A stretch of 64,000 nt of DNA, from NCBI GenBank assembly GCA_025934645.1, contig JAICWY010000010.1, positions 1 through 64,000 on the forward strand, written 5' to 3'. Every line of letters begins with the position of its first letter. The stretch's first letter is position 1. The notes under the pieces are model-generated. The model had not been told where the DNA came from. It did no database searches and saw only the letters and a list, made by a program, of their open reading frames with translations. Origin of the DNA: Vulcanimicrobiia bacterium. GTDB taxonomy: Bacteria; Vulcanimicrobiota; Vulcanimicrobiia; Vulcanimicrobiales; Vulcanimicrobiaceae. This document shows positions 51,113 to 59,240 of the stretch, piece after piece. The position numbers were made by a program, and so were the translations under genes.

Positions 51113-52486
51113 TTACCGCGCCAGCTCGTCGTAGAGCGCGCACATCGTCTTGATGCCGCCGAAGAACTGCGAGAGTGTGAACTTCTCATTGGGCGCGTGA
51201 ATCCGATCGTCGGGCAGGCCTACGCCGATGAGCACTTGCGGCAACCCAAGGATGCGATCGAAACTCGAAACCGGTCCGATGGTGCCGCCCGTGCCGATAA
51301 AGACCGGCGGTTTGCCGAAGCCGGCTTCCATCGCCCGCGCAGCCGCCGCGACGGCGGGGTGCTCGCGCGATGTGACGACGGCGCGGGTATCGCCACCCGT
51401 GTGAATCTCGACGCGAACGCCGGGCGGCGCAATGCATTGAACGAACTGCGTTAGCGCCTCTTTGACACGGCCCGGCTCTTGCCGGCCGACGAGGCGTGCG
51501 GAGATCTTCGCGTACGCAACACTCGGGATAATGGTTTTACTGCCCGGTCCTTGATAACCGCCCCAAATGCCGTTGCACTCGAGCGTCGGGCGAAACCACT
51601 GACGTTCGAGCGGCATGCGATCGCGCTCGCCGCCCAGCGCCGGCACGCCAAGCGTTTCCGCTTCTTTTTTCTCGTCGAAAGCCAGGGCGCGAAGTTCATC
51701 GAGCGCGCGCGGATCCAGATCGTCGACGCCGTCGTAAAAACCGGGAACCGCAACACGGCCGGCATCATCTTTCAACTGTGCGATGATCTGCGCGAGCGCC
51801 TCGATTGGATTCTTCACCAATCCGCCGAAATAGCCGGAGTGCAAATCTCCACTCGGCCCGCGCACCGCGATCTCCCAATGCACTAAGCCGCGTATCGACG
51901 TCGTAAGCGACGGCGTATCTTCCGCGTACACGGCCGTATCCGAAATCACCGCAAGGTCGGCACGGAAGCGATCTTCGTACGTCGCAAGCGCCTTCTCGAA
52001 GTTCGGCGAGCCGATCTCTTCTTCGCCTTCGACGACGACTTTGACGTTCACCGGCAGCGAACCGCGCACGCGCAAATGCGCTTCGATCGCCGCAAGGTGC
52101 ATCAACACTTGGCCTTTGTCATCGACTGTGCCGCGTCCGTAAATGTTGCCGTCGCGCACCTGCGCTTGAAACGGAGGGCTATGCCATAACTCTTCCGGAT
52201 CCGCCGGCTGCACGTCGTAATGTCCGTAGAGCAGCACGGCCGGTTTTCCTGGCGCGTTCATCCACTCGCCGTACGCGAGCGGATTGCCGTCGGTTTCCAG
52301 CACTTCGGCGCGCAGGCCGATGCCGCGCATGCGCTCGACCAGGCGTTCGCAGCAGCGGCGTACGTCCTCGCGGTGGGCCGGATTCGCGGAAATGGACGGG
52401 ATCGCAACCCACGATATCAATTCGTCGACGTAGTCGTTTTCATGCGCGTCGCAATAGCGGGCGAGGTCTGAGTCGATTACGGTCAT
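51113..52486 (-). CDS. M20-family dipeptidase (CNDP-like)
   Basis: A 457-residue zinc peptidase. The metal site regions are LLYGHYDVQPADPEELW, IYGRGTVDDKGQVLMHLAAI and KVVVEGEEEIGSPNF, with the C-terminal segment FIGTGGTIGPVSSFDRILG. No signal peptide is seen, so it is cytoplasmic. It would cleave small peptides delivered by the coupled transporter. It starts at ATG 52486, overlapping the transporter stop as ATGA. Confidence 0.94.
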   Translation of the reverse strand: MTVIDSDLARYCDAHENDYVDELISWVAIPSISANPAHREDVRRCCERLVERMRGIGLRAEVLETDGNPLAYGEWMNAPGKPAVLLYGHYDVQPADPEELWHSPPFQAQVRDGNIYGRGTVDDKGQVLMHLAAIEAHLRVRGSLPVNVKVVVEGEEEIGSPNFEKALATYEDRFRADLAVISDTAVYAEDTPSLTTSIRGLVHWEIAVRGPSGDLHSGYFGGLVKNPIEALAQIIAQLKDDAGRVAVPGFYDGVDDLDPRALDELRALAFDEKKEAETLGVPALGGERDRMPLERQWFRPTLECNGIWGGYQGPGSKTIIPSVAYAKISARLVGRQEPGRVKEALTQFVQCIAPPGVRVEIHTGGDTRAVVTSREHPAVAAAARAMEAGFGKPPVFIGTGGTIGPVSSFDRILGLPQVLIGVGLPDDRIHAPNEKFTLSQFFGGIKTMCALYDELAR

Positions 52487-54480
52487 GTGGTAAATGGTGC
52501 TCCGAGTTGGATGTCGAGAACTTGGGCTCCGCGGTGCAATTCAAACGCATGCGGCTTGCCGTCATAGGCGCGCGCCTGCGTCTGATACGTTCCGTATTCC
52601 CACCAGAACTTGCCGTCGAGTTTGTCGACGATGTCGTTCGTGCGCATGCCTGCGGCATAGGCCGGACCCCCGGCGCGCACATAGGTGCGCATGTTGCCGT
52701 CGACCGTTTTGAAAAGCGAGTAATAGTACGCCGGCGCATCGCCCGGCGCGTACGCAAGGCCTTGTGTGATCAGATGCGTCCAGCGCACCGTGTTACCGTT
52801 CGCCCATTCGCGCAGCCGCGCGACGCCTTGCAGGGCAAGCGCTTGAAGCGCCGGCGCATCGCCTTGCGGAACGACGGCATGGTCGTGCCATTCGTCCACT
52901 TCCCAGCCGCCGCAGTCGAAGAGCCGGATGCCGATATCCACGTCCGTGCCTTCTATCAACGAGAACTTCGTCGACGTGATGCCGGCATAAGCCGCATAGG
53001 GTTTGCGCGCGCAATCTTGCGCATTCGGTTCGGCCGTCATCACGAAGGCGGCGACGCCATTTTTGGAGAGCGCATCGGCGACCACACGCGTGACGGCGCG
53101 CGCTTCCGGCGAACCGTCATCACCCACGGCAATGCGTCCGTTCCCGCGCGGACCGGCAAACATTCCGGGCGGCGCAAGCTCCGCGGCCTGCGCGCTTTGA
53201 AACGGGATGCCGAACGGATGCGCGCCGAACAGCGCGCCGGAAGCGAGCGCGACGACGATGCACGCGACCGTCGCGACAGCGGTTTGGTACGGCAGCGTGC
53301 GGCGCGTGATCTCGTCGATCGGAACGCCCGTATAATTCGCGATCCAGACATTCGCGGTATTGGTAGGGTCGCACACATTCTGCACTTGCACCACGGCCAT
53401 AATGGCGGCCACGAGAACGACCGGCGGAAAAACGTGCGCGGTGAGCAGCACCGTGAAGATCGCGATGCCGACGCCGAACGGATTGAGCGGCCCGCGATAC
53501 AGCGCGAGCGGACTCAGTATGCCGAAAATGACGACGAAGGCGAACGGATTGCGCAGCGCTTCACCGGCGATGAGCGGCTGCATGGCGGCTGCGAACTGCG
53601 GCTGTGTCGTCGCGGTAAGCAGCATGCCGATGCCGATGAAGAGCACCACCGCCGGCGCGACGTCTTCGACGCCGCGAATTGCCGCCGCGACAAGAATCTG
53701 CACCGCTTTCGCCGGACGCGTGGTCAGCGCGCCGTACAGCGCCGACACCAAGAACGCCAGCACGGGGTCGAGATGAGCCCAGAAATATAAACCGATCGGC
53801 AATACCGGCGTGATGAGCGCATACCACGGAACCCGCGTAAGCGGCTGCTCCGCTTTGACCGCCCACGTGGCGTACGCGCGCGAATGGCGAAATGATATCG
53901 TCGCGTACACGAGCAGCGCAATTGCATCGATTGCCGCCAGAATCAGGGCGTAGTGATACATCTGCTGCTGCGTTACGCCGAAGAACTGGGTGTAAAACTT
54001 CCAGTTGACGATGTTGAAGATAAAGCCGAGCGCAAGAGCCATCAGGAATAGCGTTGCAGCGATCTTTCGCGGCACGCCGGTGGTCATCATGATCGGAAGG
54101 ACGATCGAGCCGACCATAATCACGGCGCCTAAACCAGACAGCGAGACGAACAGCACTGCGACGACGACGCTGAGGACTAGCGCTACAACCGCGGGACGTT
54201 CGCCGCCGAACTCCGCGGCAAAGTTTACGATCGCCTTCGCGATGCCCGTGTCGAGCGTCACGCGGCCCAGCATCGCGCCGAAGATCACCGCAACGTAAAC
54301 CGGCGCGAGCCGGGATGCGCCGGTCACGATCATCGTCGCTACGTTTCCGGCCGGAACGCCTGCGACGAACGACATGACGATCGCCATCGCGGGCACCGCA
54401 AGCAGCGCGGGCATGACCCGCGCATACATCAGACCGGCAAAGACGAGAAAAACCGCAAGTATCAGGATGCCGGCGGTCAC
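52483..54480 (-). CDS. Polytopic transporter fused to an extracytoplasmic PDZ-containing domain
   Basis: A 665-residue protein. The first 430 or so residues form about 11-12 transmembrane helices of the CitMHS/GntP-like ion-transporter style (AVIFGAMLGRVTLDTGIAKA, FVSLSGLGAVIMVGSIVLPI, NVCDPTNTANVWIANYTGVP). After a last helix near residue 440 comes a soluble part with RIAVGDDGSPEARAVTRVVA and, at the end, a PDZ-like fold (YVRAGGPAYAAGMRTNDIVD then KLDGKFWWEYGTYQTQARAY). Such a tail is not part of ordinary transporters and may bind substrate or a partner. GTG 54480 overlaps the GH20 stop. The substrate is unknown. Confidence 0.78.
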   Translation of the reverse strand: MTAGILILAVFLVFAGLMYARVMPALLAVPAMAIVMSFVAGVPAGNVATMIVTGASRLAPVYVAVIFGAMLGRVTLDTGIAKAIVNFAAEFGGERPAVVALVLSVVVAVLFVSLSGLGAVIMVGSIVLPIMMTTGVPRKIAATLFLMALALGFIFNIVNWKFYTQFFGVTQQQMYHYALILAAIDAIALLVYATISFRHSRAYATWAVKAEQPLTRVPWYALITPVLPIGLYFWAHLDPVLAFLVSALYGALTTRPAKAVQILVAAAIRGVEDVAPAVVLFIGIGMLLTATTQPQFAAAMQPLIAGEALRNPFAFVVIFGILSPLALYRGPLNPFGVGIAIFTVLLTAHVFPPVVLVAAIMAVVQVQNVCDPTNTANVWIANYTGVPIDEITRRTLPYQTAVATVACIVVALASGALFGAHPFGIPFQSAQAAELAPPGMFAGPRGNGRIAVGDDGSPEARAVTRVVADALSKNGVAAFVMTAEPNAQDCARKPYAAYAGITSTKFSLIEGTDVDIGIRLFDCGGWEVDEWHDHAVVPQGDAPALQALALQGVARLREWANGNTVRWTHLITQGLAYAPGDAPAYYYSLFKTVDGNMRTYVRAGGPAYAAGMRTNDIVDKLDGKFWWEYGTYQTQARAYDGKPHAFELHRGAQVLDIQLGAPFTT

Positions 54481-56429
54481 GGCGCTCCGGAATCCGTGCG
54501 GAGCAGCGCGTCGAGATCCGGCAGCGCCGCTTTCTTTTGATAGTAGTTCAGCGAAGCGTAGAACATCCGGTCCGCCCGATCGGTGGCGCGCTGCGCAGCT
54601 AGGTGGTAGCGCTCGAGATTGCTTTGCAGATGGCTCTCGCGATCCTCGTACCGCCACGCCTGCGCGTAGAGCGGCGCGAGTTCTTCATAGCCGTCGCGCA
54701 TCTCCCAGAACCAGTATTTCGACCAGGCGATATTGCGGCCGGTGGGACTGTGCGGTTTGCCTGCCTGCGCTTGCGCCTGCGTCCACATCGCGCGGATCTC
54801 TTGCGCCGCCTCGAACTTGCGTCCGATGAAATCGTACTTGCGCGCGGCCAAGAACATCACGCGCGCAGCATTGGCGTGCAGCGGCGGCGTGTTCTGCAGC
54901 AGGTGCTGCTGCACGTCCTCGGTCTCGCGCCGCAGCGCCGGAATATCCACCGTGGCCATGTGCTGCGCCGGAAGCGCGTCGAACGGATCGGCCCAGAACA
55001 GATAATGGCTGGTAAAGTCATAGGAGTCCGCCATACGCGATTGCACGTCCGCCAAATCGCGGATGTCATCGCCATAACGGCTATCGTTCGCGCCGAAGAA
55101 CGCGGCAGGAAAATCGCTGCGGAAGCGCTCCTCATCGACGTGTCCGTTTTCCCATGCAGCGCTTGCGGCGTACAACACCGGATACCACGTCGCCTCGAAC
55201 AGCGATTCGCCGTCATCATGCCAGATCGTCTGAAACAAGCCGAAGACGTGCGCGCGCTTGCCTTCGTCGATGAACGTCCCTTCATTCTTGAGCGCGGTGT
55301 TGATGTCGGGATAGATCTGGTTCCAATTGCTGTCGCCGGGCGCCACCATCTGGTCGAATCCACCCTTGGCGAGCAGTGAAATGTACGGCATGAACGTCTT
55401 CTCGTTGCCGTAGTGCCAATTGACGACAACCGCGTCTTTGGGAATTAACTTCATAATCGCCGGATCGTTTTCAATGCCGTCGTCCCACAGCATGAGCCGC
55501 GCACCCGACGGTCTGATGATGCGGTCCATCTGAACGACGTGGTCTGCGTAAACTTGTGAGAGCCCGTGCTGCTGCACCATTCGCGCGCTCTGGCCTTTGC
55601 CCAGCGTCGACGTCTCGTCGGAGCCGATGTGAAAGAACGGCGGGCGCTTCAGCAAGGCGAGTTCGTCGCGAATCACCTGGCCGATATATTGCAGCGAAAG
55701 CGGCTGCGCCGGTGTCAGCAGAAAGCCATGCGGCAATTCGGCCGCCGGCGCGTAGCGATCGTAGCGCAGCGTATTGTGCATGTGCGCGAACGTCTGCTGC
55801 TCGGGAACGAACGTGACGTGATAGCGCGCGGCATAGCGATCCAACTCGCGCAGCTGCGCGGGCGTAATGCCGTCGAGCGGCGCGGGCAGCGGGTGATGCG
55901 AATCGACGAACACGTGCTCCATGTACGGCGAGTAGCCGTTCATTTTGAACGCCGCGATGGTACGGATACGCTCTTTGAAATAGCGCATGTTCGGCAGCGG
56001 GCCGCGCGAGACGTCGTCGGAGAGAATGCGCCAGCGCAGCGCCGGCACGTCCGAGATCTTCACGCACGGCAGCACCCAATGCGCGCCGTCGCGCTGCGGC
56101 AGCTGTGCGAGCGTCATCGCGGCGTAAAAAGCGCCGTCGTCGTCGCCGGATTCGATGGTTACGTGCGATCCGGATACGCTCAACGTATACGCTTGCGCCG
56201 GCAGAGCAGCGTGCCGCAGGGTGAGCTCCGGAACGGCGGATCGAACGGCGAGTGGAATGCGCAGCGCCTTCCAGCGCTCGTTGACGAGATTGAGCGCGCC
56301 GGGATCGAACGACGCAGGCACGCGCAGCGGCTCGTTCATGACGTACGGCGACGCACAGGATTGCGCGGCAATCTTCGCGGGCCGCGGCAATATATGGATG
56401 GCGGCGAGCGCGGCGGCGATCGCAATCAT
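54477..56429 (-). CDS. GH20 beta-N-acetylhexosaminidase, exported
   Basis: A 650-residue glycoside hydrolase that removes terminal GlcNAc or GalNAc. The leader MIAIAAALAAIHILPRPAKI suggests export. The catalytic Asp-Glu pair lies in FFHIGSDETSTLGKG (Asp271, Glu272), and the N-terminal GH20b-like domain is present (YTLSVSGSHVTIESGDDDGA, then FYAAMTLAQ). Other barrel marks are AAFKMNGYSPYMEHVF and RLMLWDDGI. It starts at ATG 56429, which overlaps the preceding gene stop as ATGA. Coupling to a transporter and a peptidase suggests cleaving amino-sugar-containing oligomers for uptake. Confidence 0.93.
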   Translation of the reverse strand: MIAIAAALAAIHILPRPAKIAAQSCASPYVMNEPLRVPASFDPGALNLVNERWKALRIPLAVRSAVPELTLRHAALPAQAYTLSVSGSHVTIESGDDDGAFYAAMTLAQLPQRDGAHWVLPCVKISDVPALRWRILSDDVSRGPLPNMRYFKERIRTIAAFKMNGYSPYMEHVFVDSHHPLPAPLDGITPAQLRELDRYAARYHVTFVPEQQTFAHMHNTLRYDRYAPAAELPHGFLLTPAQPLSLQYIGQVIRDELALLKRPPFFHIGSDETSTLGKGQSARMVQQHGLSQVYADHVVQMDRIIRPSGARLMLWDDGIENDPAIMKLIPKDAVVVNWHYGNEKTFMPYISLLAKGGFDQMVAPGDSNWNQIYPDINTALKNEGTFIDEGKRAHVFGLFQTIWHDDGESLFEATWYPVLYAASAAWENGHVDEERFRSDFPAAFFGANDSRYGDDIRDLADVQSRMADSYDFTSHYLFWADPFDALPAQHMATVDIPALRRETEDVQQHLLQNTPPLHANAARVMFLAARKYDFIGRKFEAAQEIRAMWTQAQAQAGKPHSPTGRNIAWSKYWFWEMRDGYEELAPLYAQAWRYEDRESHLQSNLERYHLAAQRATDRADRMFYASLNYYQKKAALPDLDALLRTDSGAP

Positions 56430-56788
56430 GCTTTTTGCATGGCGGCGTCGCGCCGGTCGAAGGCGAGTTCGATCTGCGCCAGGTCGCCGGTTTGCGCGGC
56501 GGACACGAGCCGCAGGTCTGCGGCCGCCACGCCCTCGATCCATTCTCGATCGCCAGCATCTTTAAATCGGGTGAACGCGAGTTGATTGACGAACTCACAC
56601 CGCATGAGCAACCGTTCGTAGCGGGCGAGCTCGTCGCCCGAGAACGCGTCCACCGTGGCCGCCGGTAAGGCGACGAGCCGCTCGCCTACAAAGGCGCGAA
56701 TCTGCTCGTCCGAAATACGGCGGTGTTCCTCGTCTTGATAACCGGCGAAGCCGCCGATGACGCTTTGGATCTGTTCGGAAAGTTCCAT
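56426..56788 (-). CDS. Hypothetical helical protein heading the GH20 operon
   Basis: A 120-residue protein, soluble and mostly helical (SEQIQSVIGGFAGYQDEEHR, ARYERLLMRCEFVNQLAFTR). It has no signal peptide and no family that I recognise. The ATG at 56788 is used; a GTG at 56794 is also in frame. It is the first gene of the four-gene operon and faces the ECF sigma gene across a 117-base divergent gap. Confidence 0.65.
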   Translation of the reverse strand: MELSEQIQSVIGGFAGYQDEEHRRISDEQIRAFVGERLVALPAATVDAFSGDELARYERLLMRCEFVNQLAFTRFKDAGDREWIEGVAAADLRLVSAAQTGDLAQIELAFDRRDAAMQKA

Positions 56789-56905
56789 CTGCACGCGACC
56801 TACGACGGCCCGCGAGCGGATGCCTCGCCCCTGGCCGAATCCGCGAGCGCGCTTTACGCGTTATCTTGGCCGGGGGAAGCTCCCGATGAAGCGAAGCACC
56901 GGAAC
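56789..56905. promoter_or_regulatory. Divergent gap between the GH20 operon and the ECF sigma gene
   Basis: Promoters for both directions must lie here. GTTATCTTGGCC on the plus strand (about 56862) and its complement are the only AT-richer part. No definite ECF-type -35/-10 pair can be claimed. Confidence 0.3.
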
Positions 56906-57436
56906 GTGGAAGACGCATCCCGGCTCATGGCGCGCGTGCGCGCTCACGATGCCGACGCCTTCGAGGCGCTCTACGATAGGTATCACCGCCTGGTTTACGG
57001 CGTCGCGTTTCGCATGCTCGGGGATGCCCCTACCGCCGAAGACGTCACCCAAGCCGTCTTTCTGAAACTCTGGAGTGCGCCAAATCTGTATCAATCGGGA
57101 AATTTCGAAGGCTGGATCGTCCGCATCACGCGCAATCGCGCGCTGGACATTCTGCGCAGCAAATCGCACGGTCACAGCGAGCTGCCCGAGCAGCAGCCTT
57201 CCGCGGACGATCTTGAAGAGACCGCCTTTGCCGATATCGACGCTGGGCTGGTTCGCGCTGCCATCGCGCAGCTTCCGGCGGAACAGCGCGACCCGATCAG
57301 ACTGGGATTTTTCGGCGGCGTCACCCACGAGCAGATCGCGCAGCGCACCGGCGTTCCGCTGGGCACTGTGAAGACGCGTATCCGCGCGGGTTTGCGCAAA
57401 TTGCGTACGACGCTCGAAGGCACGGTGAGCGTATGA
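56906..57436 (+). CDS. RNA polymerase ECF sigma factor
   Basis: An ECF (group 4) sigma factor of 176 residues. Region 2 has DADAFEALYDRYHRLVYGVA, MLGDAPTAEDVTQAVFLKLW and FEGWIVRITRNRALDILRSK. Region 4 has PAEQRDPIRLGFFGGVTHEQ, then IAQRTGVPLGTVKTRIRAGLRK. GTG 56906 places the family N-terminus (EDASRLMARVRAHDADAF) correctly; ATG 56927 would also work but cuts into region 2. It overlaps the anti-sigma gene as ATGA. Confidence 0.92.
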   Translation: MEDASRLMARVRAHDADAFEALYDRYHRLVYGVAFRMLGDAPTAEDVTQAVFLKLWSAPNLYQSGNFEGWIVRITRNRALDILRSKSHGHSELPEQQPSADDLEETAFADIDAGLVRAAIAQLPAEQRDPIRLGFFGGVTHEQIAQRTGVPLGTVKTRIRAGLRKLRTTLEGTVSV

Positions 57437-58218
57437 ACACGAGCGCGCACGACGAAATGCTCGACACGGTCGCCGTGTACGCGCTTGGCGCGCTGCCCGA
57501 GCGCGAGGCGCGCGCCGTACGAGAGCACCTGCGCAGCTGCGCCGAATGTCGCGAAGAGTACCGCCTTCTCGCGCCGGCCGTGAGCGCGGTGGGCATTTCC
57601 GCCGAGGCGTGCGTGGATGCCGCCAGCGCCGGCGCAAGCGTCGCTCCGCCCGGCCCGCTGCTGAAAAAGCGAATCATGCAGCAGATCCGTCCGAATGTCG
57701 GCGAGATGCGCGCGGTCCGCCCCATCGTGTGGCCCGCTTATGCCGTCGCCGCGGCGTGCGTGGTTGCGGTGCTGATCACCTCGATTTTCAACACGTCGCT
57801 CAACTCGCAGCTTCGCGAATCGCAGACGCGCGTAGCGCAACTCAACGCGCACGCCGCAGCGACGGCGCGCGAACTCAATACGCAGCGTACCGCCATCGCC
57901 GATTTGCTCTCGCCGGACTCGCAACGATTCGAAGTCGCGAACGGGTACGTAATCAAACACGGGTCGCGGCTGTACATCGCCATGAATGCGTTGCCCGAGC
58001 CGCCGAAGGGTAAGGTGTATCAAGCCTGGACGCTGCGGCAAGGCGCGAGCAAAATGTCACCGTCGGTGACGTTCGTGCCGAACGGCAGCGGCGTGGCAGT
58101 CGTCCCGGTGCCCGTCAACGCCGCTTCGGTCGTCGCGGTGGCCGTAAGCGTCGAGCCGGACGGCGGCAGCAAACAACCGACAAGCACGCCGACATTCGTA
58201 CTGAAACTCGCTTCTTAA
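57433..58218 (+). CDS. Anti-sigma factor with zinc-binding N-terminus (RskA-like)
   Basis: A 261-residue membrane-bound anti-sigma factor. The cytoplasmic N-terminus holds the HxxxCxxC zinc motif EHLRSCAECREEYRLL, a single helix follows (YAVAAACVVAVLITSIFNTS), and the periplasmic C-terminal part carries the RskA-type domain (GKVYQAWTLRQGASKMSPSV). It should hold the coupled sigma factor inactive until an envelope signal triggers proteolysis or release. Confidence 0.92.
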   Translation: MNTSAHDEMLDTVAVYALGALPEREARAVREHLRSCAECREEYRLLAPAVSAVGISAEACVDAASAGASVAPPGPLLKKRIMQQIRPNVGEMRAVRPIVWPAYAVAAACVVAVLITSIFNTSLNSQLRESQTRVAQLNAHAAATARELNTQRTAIADLLSPDSQRFEVANGYVIKHGSRLYIAMNALPEPPKGKVYQAWTLRQGASKMSPSVTFVPNGSGVAVVPVPVNAASVVAVAVSVEPDGGSKQPTSTPTFVLKLAS

Positions 58219-58301
58219 AGCCCGGAGCTCAACGCCTCGTCCGCGCGCACGAGCGCGCAACGCTCGCATTCCTGAACCGCGCGCCGTACGACAACGTCTT
58301 C

Positions 58302-59042
58302 TTGACCTGGCTCATCGAGGGCGACCGTTCCGGCACCACGCGCTCCGCGCTTTACGTTTACGTAGACGAACGCGCGCAAATCGCCGGTGCCGCGTTTTTC
58401 GGCCGCCAGGTGGTGCTGGCCGCACAAAGCGACGCGGCGATCGATGCATTTGCAGAGATGGCGCCGGCATACCGCTTTGAACGCATGGTCGTCGCGCCGC
58501 GCCCGACCGTAGAGCGCTTCTGGGCGCGCGTTCGGGCGTGGCATGCGCCGCCGCGCGCCGTTCGTGAGAGCCAACCCGTGCTGGCGGTAGACTCGCACAC
58601 ACTGCGCGGCGATCGCAACGGTGTTATCGTGCGCCGCGCGCGGCCCACCGAGTGGGAAGCCGTCGCGCACAATTCCGCGAAGATGATCGAGCACGAATTG
58701 GAATACGATCCGCGCAGCTTCGCCGCCGAGTTCAATGCGAACGTGCGCATGATGATCGACCGCGGATTATGGTGGGTCGGCGAATCGGACGGAAAGTTGT
58801 GTTTCTTCTGCAACGCCGGTCCGCGCAGCGCGCAAACGCTGCAGCTGCAGGGCATCTGGACGCCGCCGAATTTGCGCGGCCGGGGCCTTGCAACGTCGGC
58901 GCTTTACGGCATATGCCGGCAACTGCTCGAAGACAGCCCGTCTTTGAGCCTGTACGTGAACGGCTTTAACGAACCGGCGTTGCGCCTATACGACCGTACG
59001 GGTTTCCGCCGCGTCGGCGAATTTCAGACGCTGCTGTTTTAG
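58302..59042 (+). CDS. GNAT-family N-acetyltransferase
   Basis: An acetyltransferase with an N-terminal non-canonical half and a C-terminal GNAT fold (the acetyl-CoA loop QLQGIWTPPNLRGRGLATSA; then VNGFNEPALRLYDRTGFRRV). The first canonical codon is TTG 58302. In-frame sequence upstream (AHERATLAFLNRAPYDNVFL) looks like the conserved beginning of this family. The frame is open back through 58218 but has no ATG, GTG or TTG there. The true start may lie in 58236-58272, for example CTG 58272, which follows the GGAG at 58224. It is directly downstream of the anti-sigma gene. Confidence 0.82.
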   Translation: MTWLIEGDRSGTTRSALYVYVDERAQIAGAAFFGRQVVLAAQSDAAIDAFAEMAPAYRFERMVVAPRPTVERFWARVRAWHAPPRAVRESQPVLAVDSHTLRGDRNGVIVRRARPTEWEAVAHNSAKMIEHELEYDPRSFAAEFNANVRMMIDRGLWWVGESDGKLCFFCNAGPRSAQTLQLQGIWTPPNLRGRGLATSALYGICRQLLEDSPSLSLYVNGFNEPALRLYDRTGFRRVGEFQTLLF

Positions 59043-59045
59043 CTG

Positions 59046-59228
59046 CTAACCGTCGCGCTTGAACGTGTGCTCGACACGGTCCACGCCGCTCTCCACGGCG
59101 GCCTCGCCGCGGCGGAAGAGATTGACGATCCAGCGCACGATCGCGATCAAGCCGATGAGCGCCAGAATGAAGATAATGATGAACACCCAGACGGCAAAAT
59201 GCGCCAGGTGCACGAGCGATTGTTCCAT
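59046..59228 (-). CDS. Small single-helix membrane protein
   Basis: A 60-residue protein with one helix (AVWVFIIIFILALIGLIAIV) and a basic C-terminal tail (RWIVNLFRRGEAAVESGVDR). The ATG at 59228 has a strong AAGGAGGG ribosome site. It lies 12 bases downstream of the histidine kinase gene and may be regulated with it. Function unknown. Confidence 0.78.
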   Translation of the reverse strand: MEQSLVHLAHFAVWVFIIIFILALIGLIAIVRWIVNLFRRGEAAVESGVDRVEHTFKRDG

Positions 59229-59240
59229 GGCGGTCCCTCC

